Assembly: GCA_035559435.1 (NCBI GenBank)
Contig: DATMBC010000055.1
Coordinates: 1-45,858, forward strand
Length of the DNA stretch: 45,858 nt
Source: a bacterium
GTDB taxonomy: Bacteria > Zixibacteria > MSB-5A5 > WJJR01
Reading direction: 5' to 3'
The position numbers and the translations under genes were made by a program. The notes under the pieces are model-generated. The model saw nothing but the letters and a program-made list of their open reading frames with translations, searched no databases and had not been told where the DNA came from. Of the stretch, positions 1 through 9,473 are shown piece by piece. Numbering within the stretch: position 1 is the first letter of the stretch; each line of letters opens with the position of its first letter.

Positions 1-33
1 CGACCGGCGGGATGGATCCGCCGGTCGATTTCG
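1..33 (+). terminator. Terminator hairpin of a gene left of the window
   Basis: The first ten bases and bases 18-27 are perfect inverted complements around a 7-base loop. The stem is GC-rich and is followed by a short ATTTCG. This fits an intrinsic terminator for a + strand gene that ends just outside the window, although the U-tract is short. From 34 to 259 I see no gene. An in-frame ORF extends topA upstream to 35, but that extension does not look like protein. Confidence 0.5.
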
Positions 34-259
34 CTTGTCAAACCCGGTCGCGACAGGACAGATTGGCGGCCCTTTTGCCCCGACGCCGGGAGAAACTGTA
101 TCGCTTTTTGGCTGTTGGCTAAACCCAATACCTAATGACCCGATAACCCAAATCGTATCCTCTCCCGGCCTACAATCTGACCCGGCTGGGGAACAGAATC
201 GGATACGGAGACGTTGGAACCGGGCGGGTCAGGACAGCCAACACAAACGTAAGGTTAAT

Positions 260-2569
260 ATGGCCAAGAACTTAGTAATCGTCGAGTCGCCGACCAAGAC
301 AAAGACGCTCAAGAAATTCCTCGGGGCGAACTATGATGTGGCCGCCACGATGGGGCACATAGTTGACTTGCCGAGCAGCCGTCTGGGCGTCGATGTGGAA
401 AACGACTTCCGGCCCGAATACGAACAAATCGAAGGTAAAGAGAAGGTAATCAAGACCTTAAAAGAGGCGGCCAAGAAGGCCGACGTCATCTATCTCGCTC
501 CCGATCCTGATCGCGAGGGAGAGGCCATTGCGTGGCATGTAGCCGGCATTCTCAAGGGCTCGAAGGCCAAACTACGCCGTGCTACATTTAATGAGATCAC
601 CAAGAGCGCCGTGATTGAGGCGCTGAAGAACGCGGGCTCCATCGACCAGAACAAAGTCGATGCCCAGCAGGCCCGCCGTGTCCTCGACCGGCTGGTCGGC
701 TACCAGATCAGCCCCTTCCTCTGGAAGACGGTCTGCCGTGGATTGTCGGCCGGTCGGGTCCAATCGGTCGCGTTGCGTCTGGTCTGCGAGCGCGAGGCCG
801 AGATCCGCGCCTTCGTGCCGCAGGAATACTGGTCGATCGGCGTCGAATTGTACAAGAAGGGTGACAAGGCCAAGGCCAGCTTTACGGCCGTGGTCGCCGA
901 GCGCGACGGCGAAAAGCTCGACATCCTTGAAGGCGCCACCGCCCGGCGCATCGAAGCGGAATTGCGCGAAGCCGACTACAGCGTGGCTGCGGTCAAGACC
1001 ACCGACCGCAAGCGACAGCCCTACCCGCCGTATGTGACCTCCACGCTCCAGCAGGATGCCGCGGCACGGATCCGCTTCTCGCCCAAAAAGACCATGTCGG
1101 TCGCCCAAGCGCTCTATGAGGGCGTCGAAGTCGGCGACAAGGGCGCGGTCGGTCTCATTACCTACATGCGCACCGATTCGACCCGCGTGGCGCAGGAAGC
1201 CCAACAGGCCGCGCGCGAGTTCATCGTCAGCGAGTACGGCAAGGATTACTGCCCGGAAACCCCGCCGGTCTACACGTCCAAGAAGCGGACCCAGGACGCC
1301 CACGAAGCGATCCGTCCGACCTACTTCGACCTGCCGCCGGCCACGGTCAAGAAGTACCTGAGCGCCGATCAGTTGAAGCTCTACACGCTGATCTGGAACC
1401 GCTTCGTCGCCTCACAAATGGCACCGGCCGAAATCGAGCGCACCTCGGTTGACATCACCGCCGCGGTCGCCGATCCCAAGTCAAAGAAGGGACATCGCTA
1501 CACACTGAAAACCGGCGCCGAAAAGGTGGTCTTCCCCGGATTCCTCAAAGTCTACGAGGATGTCGCCGAGGAAAACGGCAATGGCAACGGCAACGGCAAG
1601 AAGGTCGTGGCCCTGCCCAAGCTGGCGGAACACGACCCGCTGGTCATGGTCGATGTGCTCCCCGAGCAGCACTGGACCAAACCGCCGGCGCGCTACACCG
1701 AGGCCTCGCTGGTCAAGGAACTTGAGGCCAACGGCATCGGCCGTCCGTCGACCTACGCCCAGATCATCTCCACCATCCTGGCGCGCAACTATGTCAAGCT
1801 GGAGGAGCGCCGTCTGTATCCGACCGGGCTGGGCGAGACGGTCAATGCGATTCTGGTCGACGCCTTCCCCGAGATGTTCAATGTCGAGTTCACCGCCGAA
1901 ATGGAACTGGAACTCGACCGCATCGAGGAAGGGACTGAAACCTGGACCGAGATCATGCACGCCTTTTATGGTCCCCTGTCCGGCTCCCTGGCGCACGCGT
2001 CCGAGCGCGTTGCCGAGATCAAACAGTCGCACCGCGAAGTCCTGCCCGATCCCTGCCCCGAATGCGGATCGCAGTTGATCGTGCGCTGGTCACGTTCCGG
2101 CAAGTTCATTGCCTGCTCGGCCTATCCGAAGTGCCGCTACACCAGCGATCCCGATCGCAAGGAGGCCGCAGCCGCCGAGCCGACCGACCAGGTCTGCGAA
2201 AAGTGCGGCGCGCCGATGGTGATCAAGAGCGGACGTTTCGGACGTTTCCTTGCCTGCTCGGCCTATCCGACCTGCAAGAACACCAAGCCGATTCCGACCG
2301 GCGTCAAGTGCCCTGAGGACGGCTGCAACGGCGAACTGGTGCCGCGGCGCACCCGCTTCGGACGGCCCTTCTATTCATGCTCGAATTACCCGAACTGCAA
2401 GTATGCCGTCTGGGACCGGCCGGTGCCGCGCGAGTGCCCGCAATGCCACTCGCCGTTCATGCTGGCCAAATCGACCAAGGCCAAGGGCGAGCATTTCCTC
2501 TGCCCGGTCTGCAAGCATGTGGTCATGGCCGAAACGGCTGTGGAACAACCCGAGCCAGTCGAAGCCTGA
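260..2569 (+). CDS. topA: DNA topoisomerase I (TopA)
   Basis: Type IA topoisomerase that relaxes negative supercoils by single-strand cleavage and passage; cytoplasmic, 769 residues. The start is the ATG at 260, where the typical MAKNLVIVESPTK opening begins. AAGG at 251-254 is a usable Shine-Dalgarno site, and the 75 upstream in-frame codons look untranslated. The Toprim domain comes first, with the acidic metal motif DPDREGE at residues 82-88. The catalytic tyrosine is Tyr302 in GLITYMRTDS. A short Asn-Gly repeat linker (ENGNGNGNGKK) interrupts the core near residue 435. The C-terminus carries four consecutive Cys4 zinc-ribbon modules, the last with the pattern CPQC...CPVC. Length and order match bacterial TopA. 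It heads the topA-xerC-hslV-hslU run, but a hairpin lies between topA and xerC, so topA is probably its own transcription unit. Confidence 0.97.
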   Translation: MAKNLVIVESPTKTKTLKKFLGANYDVAATMGHIVDLPSSRLGVDVENDFRPEYEQIEGKEKVIKTLKEAAKKADVIYLAPDPDREGEAIAWHVAGILKGSKAKLRRATFNEITKSAVIEALKNAGSIDQNKVDAQQARRVLDRLVGYQISPFLWKTVCRGLSAGRVQSVALRLVCEREAEIRAFVPQEYWSIGVELYKKGDKAKASFTAVVAERDGEKLDILEGATARRIEAELREADYSVAAVKTTDRKRQPYPPYVTSTLQQDAAARIRFSPKKTMSVAQALYEGVEVGDKGAVGLITYMRTDSTRVAQEAQQAAREFIVSEYGKDYCPETPPVYTSKKRTQDAHEAIRPTYFDLPPATVKKYLSADQLKLYTLIWNRFVASQMAPAEIERTSVDITAAVADPKSKKGHRYTLKTGAEKVVFPGFLKVYEDVAEENGNGNGNGKKVVALPKLAEHDPLVMVDVLPEQHWTKPPARYTEASLVKELEANGIGRPSTYAQIISTILARNYVKLEERRLYPTGLGETVNAILVDAFPEMFNVEFTAEMELELDRIEEGTETWTEIMHAFYGPLSGSLAHASERVAEIKQSHREVLPDPCPECGSQLIVRWSRSGKFIACSAYPKCRYTSDPDRKEAAAAEPTDQVCEKCGAPMVIKSGRFGRFLACSAYPTCKNTKPIPTGVKCPEDGCNGELVPRRTRFGRPFYSCSNYPNCKYAVWDRPVPRECPQCHSPFMLAKSTKAKGEHFLCPVCKHVVMAETAVEQPEPVEA

Positions 2570-2586
2570 TTGATCCGACAGAATCT

Positions 2587-2631
2587 CTCCTCAGTGAGGA
2601 GCAGGCCCCGAGCGGTGACGCTCGGGGCCTG
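2587..2631 (+). terminator. Tandem hairpins after topA
   Basis: Two adjacent hairpins begin 17 bases after the topA stop. The first (2587-2601) has a 6-7 bp stem. The second has a perfect 13-bp GC-rich stem (2602-2614 with 2619-2631) closed by a GTGA tetraloop, a GNRA-type loop. No long U-tract follows, so termination efficiency is uncertain. From 2632 to 2851 I see no gene. Confidence 0.55.
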
Positions 2632-2851
2632 GTTGCATTGGTGATCAGGGCAATCGCCTGCAATCGACGCGGGCCTACCGTGCGGCGGTGGCGCGCGCCG
2701 GGGATCCGGCAACGCGCGGCGGCACCGTTCTGTCAATCCCCTGCGGTTGCGTCGAAACCGCCGCTGTGATACCTTGTGCCGTCGCGTTTGTCGAGTCTTG
2801 CCGTGTCCGCCATCCGTGGACCGGCGGCCGCGCGAACGCGGGGATGGGGGC

Positions 2852-3754
2852 ATGGCGGACACTTTGTCGGTGTGGGCGGGACGGTTCATGACGGATCTGG
2901 CGGGGGCGCGTCGCTACTCGCCCTTGACCGTTTTGGCCTACGAGCGTGAGTTGTCTCGTTTTCTCCGCTCGCAGAAACTCGGCGACACGCCACCCGGCGA
3001 GCGCGCCTTCTCGCCGCAGCGGTTCCAGAATCACCTCGCATCGCTGGCCGCCGACGGGCTGTCGAATCGCTCGATTGCCCGCTCCGCGGCGGTGCTGCGC
3101 TCGTTTCTCTCCTTTCTGTACCGGCAGGGCGCGACGGAGGCCGACTGGGCCGAACGGGTGCCCTCGGTCAAGTTCGCGCCGTCGTTGCCGCGCTTTGTCG
3201 GTGAGTCGCAGATGGAGCGCTGGCTGGCGGCGCTGCCGACTGGGACACGCTGGGAAGTGCGCGACCGTGCGTTGGTCGAGTTCATGTACGCCACCGGCGC
3301 GCGCGTGGCCGAGGTCGTCGGATTGAACTGGAGCGATCTGCAATTCGAGGACGGCCTCGTGCGCCTCTACGGCAAACGTCGCCGCGAACGGATGGCGCCT
3401 CTGGGCGCGCGGGTGCAGGCGACGCTGAAGATGCTGGCCGCCGCCGGCCCCGTCGCCGCGGCCGCGCCGGGCAAACCGGTCTTCGTCAATCGCCGCGAGG
3501 GACGGCTCACCACCCGCGCCGTGGCCAACATCATCGCCGACTCATTCGCCCGCGCCACCGGCGGCCACACCTCGCCGCATCGATTGCGCCACACCTGCGC
3601 CACCCATCTGCTGGACCGCGGCGCCGATCTGCTTTCGCTGCAGCAATTGCTCGGGCACCAGAGCGTGTCGACCACGCAGATTTACACCCACACCACTCCG
3701 CACCGGTTGGCGGAGGTCTACCGCAAACACTTTCCCGGCGAAAAGGCGGGCTGA
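2852..3754 (+). CDS. xerC: Tyrosine recombinase XerC
   Basis: Site-specific tyrosine recombinase, 300 residues, the normal length for XerC/XerD, which resolve chromosome dimers at dif near the division septum. The ATG at 2852 (MADTLSVWAGRF) follows a G-rich stretch at 2841-2850. The upstream in-frame codons are arginine- and cysteine-rich and look untranslated. An N-terminal SAM-like core-binding domain occupies residues 1-100. The catalytic domain shows Arg151 in ATGARVAEVVGL, the HRLRH box, the second histidine in LLGHQS and the nucleophile Tyr278 in QIYTH. The stop is only 3 bases from hslV, so xerC, hslV and hslU are probably cotranscribed. XerC rather than XerD is called from the hslVU context; the sequence alone does not decide. 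Confidence 0.93.
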   Translation: MADTLSVWAGRFMTDLAGARRYSPLTVLAYERELSRFLRSQKLGDTPPGERAFSPQRFQNHLASLAADGLSNRSIARSAAVLRSFLSFLYRQGATEADWAERVPSVKFAPSLPRFVGESQMERWLAALPTGTRWEVRDRALVEFMYATGARVAEVVGLNWSDLQFEDGLVRLYGKRRRERMAPLGARVQATLKMLAAAGPVAAAAPGKPVFVNRREGRLTTRAVANIIADSFARATGGHTSPHRLRHTCATHLLDRGADLLSLQQLLGHQSVSTTQIYTHTTPHRLAEVYRKHFPGEKAG

Positions 3755-3757
3755 ACG

Positions 3758-4300
3758 ATGATGCGCGATCACCAGTGGCGTTCGACAACCGTGCTTGGCA
3801 TGACCCTGCGCGGGCAGACGGCCATGGGCGGCGACGGCCAGGTCACCTTCGATGACACGATCATGAAGCACACCGCCCAGAAGGTGCGCCGTCTGGGCGA
3901 CTGGCCGATCCTTGCCGGATTTGCCGGCGCCTCGGCCGATGCCTTCACGCTCTTTGAGCGCTTCGAGATGAAACTCGAGGATTTCAATGGCAACCTGCCG
4001 CGCGCCGCGGTCGAACTGGCCAAAGACTGGCGCTTGGACAAGTACCTGCGCCGTCTCGAGGCGATGCTGGCGGTCATCGATGCCGAACATGGGCTCATCA
4101 TCTCCGGCAACGGCGATGTGATCGAGCCCGATGACGGCATCATCGCGATCGGCTCGGGCGCGCCCTTTGCCCTGTCGGCGGCGCGGGCGCTGGTGCGCCA
4201 CTCCAAACTGCCGCCTGATCAGATCGTGCGCACCGCGCTGGAAATCACCGCCGACATCTGTATCTTCACCAACAAGGACATCACCGTCGAGGTGCTCTGA
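3758..4300 (+). CDS. hslV: ATP-dependent protease subunit HslV
   Basis: Proteolytic N-terminal-nucleophile threonine peptidase of the HslUV (ClpYQ) complex, 180 residues, cytoplasmic. The sequence [19 protein letters not shown] aligns with the start of mature HslV, so Thr10 should be the catalytic Thr1 after removal of a 9-residue propeptide ending WRS. The remaining family blocks are present ([41 protein letters not shown]). A second ATG at 3761 could shorten the propeptide by one residue. AAAGGCGGG at 3742-3750 serves as ribosome binding site. Enterobacterial HslV usually carries only the initiator Met before Thr1, so the longer propeptide is closer to the Bacillus CodW style. It partners with HslU, 8 bases downstream. 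Confidence 0.97.
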   Translation: MMRDHQWRSTTVLGMTLRGQTAMGGDGQVTFDDTIMKHTAQKVRRLGDWPILAGFAGASADAFTLFERFEMKLEDFNGNLPRAAVELAKDWRLDKYLRRLEAMLAVIDAEHGLIISGNGDVIEPDDGIIAIGSGAPFALSAARALVRHSKLPPDQIVRTALEITADICIFTNKDITVEVL

Positions 4301-4308
4301 GCCATCCC

Positions 4309-5727
<1,419 letters not shown>

Positions 5728-5812
5728 GGTGCCGTCAACACAATCGACCCTATGTCGTTGCGATGCCCGCCGCTTCCTGGCGGCATGGGTTTCCGCGTTC
5801 CCCAGGCGGAAG

Positions 5813-5844
5813 AAAGGCAGATTCCTCGCTTCGCACGGAATGAC
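5813..5844 (-). repeat. Dispersed repeat, copy 1 (CHSERSEE-type)
   Basis: Read on the - strand, this 32-base stretch begins GTCATTCCGTGCGAAGCG. It matches the + strand stretch at 37178-37209 at 26 of 32 positions by eye. In one frame such copies read as CHSERSEE-like peptides, a pattern I recall from noncoding repeats in many bacterial genomes. It lies in the 307-base gap between hslU and argF, where I see no gene. Confidence 0.6.
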
Positions 5845-5887
5845 GTTTCTTGATGAGGAGCCGTTTCGCGATGTCTTGGAATCGTAG

Positions 5888-5912
5888 GGTGGGCACGCTC
5901 TTTGTGCCCACC
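5888..5912. repeat. Palindromic hairpin between hslU and argF
   Basis: GGTGGGCAC (5888-5896) and GTGCCCACC (5904-5912) form a perfect 9-bp stem with a 7-base loop. No U-tract follows on either strand, so it looks more like a REP-type intergenic element than a terminator. It sits 43 bases from the dispersed repeat at 5813-5844. Confidence 0.5.
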
Positions 5913-6034
5913 GCTTTCCTGATCTGCCACAATTCCGCAGGCAGTGACTCCCACATTTGAATCGGCTTGATCACTCGCGCGCCGTTGTATAACATTTGCG
6001 GCGCGTTTCGTGCCCAACAACTCGGAGACACCCT

Positions 6035-7063
6035 ATGCCTGCCAAGAAGAAGACCGCCCGCAAACCCGCCCGCACATCCAAGTCGTCCGCCAAACCGAAG
6101 AAGGCCGCCGCGCGTCCCAAACCGAAGACTCCCTCCGGAATGCCCGCGGGGGTCAAGGCCAAGGATTTTTTGCGCGTCAGCGATTTCTCCACCGCCGAGA
6201 TTCGCGCCACCCTCGACTGGGCGCTGGCCTGGAAGAAGGGGAAGGTCGCGCCGCGCCCGCTGATTGACCAGACGGTCGGCTGCATCTTCCATAAACCCTC
6301 GCTGCGCACCCGCCAGAGTTTCGAAGCCGGCATCGTCCGCTTTGGCGGCCATCCGATGTTCATCACCGACCGGGAAATCGAGCTCGGCGTGCGCGAGACC
6401 ATCGCCGATGTTGCCCGCGTGATGTCGCGCTACCTGGCCATGATCATCATCCGCACCTTCAAGCAGTCGGATGTCGAGGAACTGGCGCGCTATGCGACCG
6501 TGCCGGTCATCAACGCCCTCACCGACGCGTCGCATCCCTGCCAGATCATGGCCGACATCCTGACCGCGCGCGAGCATTTGGGCCGCATCGACAATCTGTC
6601 CGTCGCCTTCCTCGGCGACGGCAACAATGTGTTCAATTCCTGGGTCGAGTTGGCGGCGCGCATCCCGATGGACCTGCGCCTGGCCACTTCGCCGCAGACG
6701 CTGCCCGACATGGCGCTGGTCGAGATGGCGCGCAAGGAGGGGCATTCGAAAATCACCATCACCCACGAGGCCAGGGAGGCGGTGGCCGGCGCCGATGTCG
6801 TCTACACCGATGTCTGGGCATCGATGGGGCAGAAGGACCTGGCCTACGAACGCGAACGACTGCTCAGGCCCTTCCAGGTCAACACGGACCTGATGAAGCA
6901 TGCCAAGGCCACGGCGATCGTGATGCACTGTCTGCCCGCCGAGCGCGGGCGGGAGATCACCGCCGAAGTGCTTGACAGCAAGCAGGCGGTGGTCTTCGAC
7001 GAAGCCGAAAACCGGATGTGGGCGCAGGGCGCCATTATGGCGCAGCTGCTGGCACGACGCTAG
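6035..7063 (+). CDS. argF: Ornithine carbamoyltransferase with basic N-terminal tail
   Basis: Transfers the carbamoyl group to ornithine to give citrulline in arginine synthesis; 342 residues. Seen in sequence: the carbamoyl-phosphate motif as KPSLRTRQSFEAG, the DASHPCQ motif, the ornithine-binding loop DVWASMGQKD and the HCLPAERG block. The SMG and HCLP blocks point to the ornithine enzyme rather than aspartate carbamoyltransferase; an N-acetyl- or succinyl-ornithine substrate cannot be excluded. The first 45 or so residues form a Lys/Ala/Arg/Pro-rich tail resembling histone H1, which is not part of the usual fold. The start at ATG 6035 has GGAGA at the right distance. No other arginine gene is nearby, so it is a solitary unit. 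Confidence 0.9.
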   Translation: MPAKKKTARKPARTSKSSAKPKKAAARPKPKTPSGMPAGVKAKDFLRVSDFSTAEIRATLDWALAWKKGKVAPRPLIDQTVGCIFHKPSLRTRQSFEAGIVRFGGHPMFITDREIELGVRETIADVARVMSRYLAMIIIRTFKQSDVEELARYATVPVINALTDASHPCQIMADILTAREHLGRIDNLSVAFLGDGNNVFNSWVELAARIPMDLRLATSPQTLPDMALVEMARKEGHSKITITHEAREAVAGADVVYTDVWASMGQKDLAYERERLLRPFQVNTDLMKHAKATAIVMHCLPAERGREITAEVLDSKQAVVFDEAENRMWAQGAIMAQLLARR

Positions 7064-7101
7064 CGGAGAGATGAAGCGACATAACCAAGGAGGAGACTGG
7101 C

Positions 7102-8052
7102 ATGCGCAAATGGCTCCAGCCGGCCGCCGGAATGGCGCTGGCGCTCGGGATCGGTCTCTGCGCATTCGGTTGCGGCGACGATGACAAGGGGTCCGGCCCC
7201 GCGCAACTGTCCGAGGAGGAACAGTTCGAAATCATCCAGCAGTACTTTTCGTTTGATCCCGAAAACCAGACCGGCGCCGTCGACATCGCCAGCTATGTGC
7301 TGGGCCTGATGGCGGGCCAGTACTGGGACGGCATCGACACCTCCGATGTGGTCACGCTCGGCAAACGCGCGCTGCCGCCGGCCAAAGCCGGTGCGACATC
7401 CGTCGACGTCGAGTCGCTGTATGTGGATTACAACTTCGTATCAGGGTGGTGGGAGATCTATTACAGCATCTCGAGTACCGACGCGCAAAGCGCGTTTCAG
7501 GTGATCGCGCGCGACTCGATCCGGTTCAAAGACGGCCAGGGCAATCCGCAGATCGATCCCGATCCGGTGACCACGATGAGCGTCGAGATGGCGATGCAGC
7601 TGACCAGCAGCCTCTCGGGGACCGCGGCGCCGTTGTCCGCCGGCGCCGGTGACTACCTGTCGCTGAGCGCGCAGACCGCGACCCGGCTCGCGGTCAATAA
7701 AGTGGACGCCCTCACGGCGCAGGTGGACGGCGCCGCCGACGTCGGATTCCTGCTGCAAGCGGCTTCCGGCGACACCGCCGAAGCCGAAATCGACTTCGAC
7801 TTCACGGCCGATTACGATGAGGTGGTGGTCCCACTGACCGAATTCCGGGGTGAACTCTGTCCCACCAGCGGCGAGGTTTCCGCAGGACTGAATGTGGCGC
7901 TCGACGTCCGGCAGGGCGAGAACGAGGCCGAAGCCGAGGGCTCCTGGGACGCTTCGATCACCTTCACCGGCGGCGGCAACGCCACGCTGCATGTCGAATC
8001 GGGCGATTTCAGCGAGGATTTCAGCGGCCAAGTCTGCTATCCCCCCGATTGA
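7102..8052 (+). CDS. Putative lipoprotein of unknown function
   Basis: A 316-residue exported protein. A signal peptide (MRKWLQPAAGMALALGIGL) ends in a lipobox, AFGC, followed by GDDDK. The acidic residues after the cysteine would favour outer-membrane delivery in enterobacteria; the rule here is unknown. The rest is acidic, rich in Thr, Ser, Ala and Asp, and suggests beta structure. The perfect AAGGAGGAG ribosome site at 7087-7095 fixes the start. I do not recognise a family. The C-terminal pattern (Gly-rich strand, SGDF, then VC near the end) resembles that of the next lipoprotein (8166-8993), so the two may be distant paralogues. A strong terminator follows. Confidence 0.8.
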   Translation: MRKWLQPAAGMALALGIGLCAFGCGDDDKGSGPAQLSEEEQFEIIQQYFSFDPENQTGAVDIASYVLGLMAGQYWDGIDTSDVVTLGKRALPPAKAGATSVDVESLYVDYNFVSGWWEIYYSISSTDAQSAFQVIARDSIRFKDGQGNPQIDPDPVTTMSVEMAMQLTSSLSGTAAPLSAGAGDYLSLSAQTATRLAVNKVDALTAQVDGAADVGFLLQAASGDTAEAEIDFDFTADYDEVVVPLTEFRGELCPTSGEVSAGLNVALDVRQGENEAEAEGSWDASITFTGGGNATLHVESGDFSEDFSGQVCYPPD

Positions 8053-8074
8053 TCGGCCACGGCGAAGATTCCGG

Positions 8075-8109
8075 CCCCGCCCGCGTCCCGCGGGCGGGGT
8101 TGTTTTTTT
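8075..8109 (+). terminator. Intrinsic terminator between the two lipoprotein genes
   Basis: CCCCGCCCGCG (8075-8085) pairs perfectly with 8089-8099 around a 3-base loop, and seven T residues lie at 8103-8109. This is the clearest rho-independent terminator in the window. It separates the two lipoprotein genes into different transcription units. Confidence 0.9.
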
Positions 8110-8165
8110 CGCCGGGAATATGCTTAATGCCCGCCAGTAATAGCGGAACCGGAGGGTCAAACACG

Positions 8166-8993
8166 ATGACGACGCGCACATGGATTGGCTGGAGTCTGAC
8201 AGTGGCGTTGGCCGGGCTCCTGGGAATGGCCGGCTGCATGGATGACAAGGGCGCCAACGACGATACGCCGCTGGAGGCCGAACGCTACCCCGCCGTACAG
8301 CTGGCGGTCGACTCGGCGTTGTCACAGATGTGTGTGGCGATCAATGATGCCTTGAAGGCCCGTCTTGAGACCGACACCGGCTCCATCCCCGGCCTCGAGT
8401 GGCCCTTCTCGATGCCGCCCCGCCGGCGCGATGGCAGTTCGAACTTCGTCGACGAAAACACCAGCTGGGGCGTCGGCTACAACCGGGTCATCGACACCAC
8501 CCGCTATGTGGCGTTCTGGGATCTGGGACGACTGGTTGACACCGGCGTGCTGATTCACACGTCGCCGATCGAGGCCTCCCGTGTCGTGCATGAGGTGATC
8601 TACGGTCGTATCGACGGTTTCGGCGACGGGGCGGTGGAGTGGGAGGGCGTGCTCAAAGTGACGCTGGATGATCTGGACACAGAGACGGCCACTCTCTCCG
8701 CCAGTTTGCGGGCGTCCTACTCCGTTGGCAAACGTTGCAACGAACAACCGTGCGACTCGGTGGTGATCGCGATCACCGACGCCGAGTTTGACAAGAGCGG
8801 CGGTGTCTGGGATCTCGGCACGCTCTCCGGGCTTGTCAGCGGCCGCATTCGTCGCACCGAATTCGACGTCATCCTTGGCTACGATGTTGTTTTCGCCTGG
8901 GATCTCAGCGGCACGATTGTTGACGGGACGGTGGATCTGCGTCTCGCGTCCGGCCGCTTCGCGCAATCGGACACTTACACCGTCTGCCCTTGA
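8166..8993 (+). CDS. Putative lipoprotein of unknown function
   Basis: A 275-residue exported protein. The start is the ATG at 8166, with GGAGGG at 8151-8156. The signal peptide runs MTTRTWIGWSLTVALAGLLG and ends in a lipobox, MAGC, followed by an acidic MDDK. The mature part is predicted to be mostly beta: alternating hydrophobic strands, a KRCNEQPC cysteine pair and a final cysteine in TVCP. I recognise no family. The ending resembles the preceding lipoprotein, which suggests an old duplication, but full-length similarity is weak by eye. It lies 31 bases upstream of the thioesterase gene. Confidence 0.78.
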   Translation: MTTRTWIGWSLTVALAGLLGMAGCMDDKGANDDTPLEAERYPAVQLAVDSALSQMCVAINDALKARLETDTGSIPGLEWPFSMPPRRRDGSSNFVDENTSWGVGYNRVIDTTRYVAFWDLGRLVDTGVLIHTSPIEASRVVHEVIYGRIDGFGDGAVEWEGVLKVTLDDLDTETATLSASLRASYSVGKRCNEQPCDSVVIAITDAEFDKSGGVWDLGTLSGLVSGRIRRTEFDVILGYDVVFAWDLSGTIVDGTVDLRLASGRFAQSDTYTVCP

Positions 8994-9024
8994 TCCCCGG
9001 CCCGCGCGGGCGTATCGTGCGCGC

Positions 9025-9453
9025 GTGGAGGAGATCGTCAAGTACAGCGGTTGTTTTGTCTGCGGGGATCAGAATCCTCACGGGCTGCGCATCGCGTTTT
9101 ACTCCGACAACGACGAGGCCGTCGCCGCGTATGTCGCCGATGGCCGATACCAGGGGTACAAGGGCATCTTCCATGGCGGGCTGGTCTCGACCCTGCTGGA
9201 TGAGATCATGGCCAAGGCGGTCCTTGCGCGCAAGCGGTATTGCATGACGGTGGAATTGACAGTCCGCTTCCGCAAGGCCATCCCGGTCGGAACCTCGTTG
9301 CGGCTGGTCGGACGGGTCACCGGCGATCGCGGCCGCCTGCTGGAGACCTCCGGCGAACTCATCGGCGACGATGGAACGATCTTTGCCACCGCCACCGGCA
9401 AGTATCTCGAGGCGGCCTCGCGCATCGAGGGACTCACCCAATCGCTCGCCTGA
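9025..9453 (+). CDS. PaaI/4HBT-type hotdog thioesterase
   Basis: A 142-residue hotdog-fold protein, predicted to hydrolyse an acyl-CoA or related thioester in the cytoplasm. It opens with the CFVCGDQNPHGLRI signature of a thioesterase subgroup with an N-terminal Cys pair. It continues with the active-site helix HGGLVSTLLDEIMAKA and the later strands TVELTVRFRKAIPVGT and GKYLE. The start is taken as the GTG at 9025, which leaves a normal N-terminus; no good ribosome site is visible, so the start is uncertain. It lies 20 bases before the GNAT gene and may be cotranscribed with it. The substrate is unknown. Confidence 0.85.
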   Translation: MEEIVKYSGCFVCGDQNPHGLRIAFYSDNDEAVAAYVADGRYQGYKGIFHGGLVSTLLDEIMAKAVLARKRYCMTVELTVRFRKAIPVGTSLRLVGRVTGDRGRLLETSGELIGDDGTIFATATGKYLEAASRIEGLTQSLA

Positions 9454-9473
9454 CAGCGCGCGTTCCCAACAAC

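Noticed and set aside
35-259. 75-codon in-frame upstream extension of topA
   Set aside because: The peptide is not protein-like, and family alignment and the ribosome site place the start at 260.
2747-2851. Upstream extension of xerC
   Set aside because: It is Arg/Cys/Pro-rich, and the normal XerC N-terminus begins at 2852.
5728-6034. A small RNA or riboswitch in the hslU-argF gap
   Set aside because: Only the repeat and a short palindrome are visible; no conserved riboswitch core could be recognised.
5750-7165. 471-codon - strand frame opposite argF
   Set aside because: It is antisense to a clear carbamoyltransferase and its peptide has no family features. Its downstream end is the dispersed repeat.
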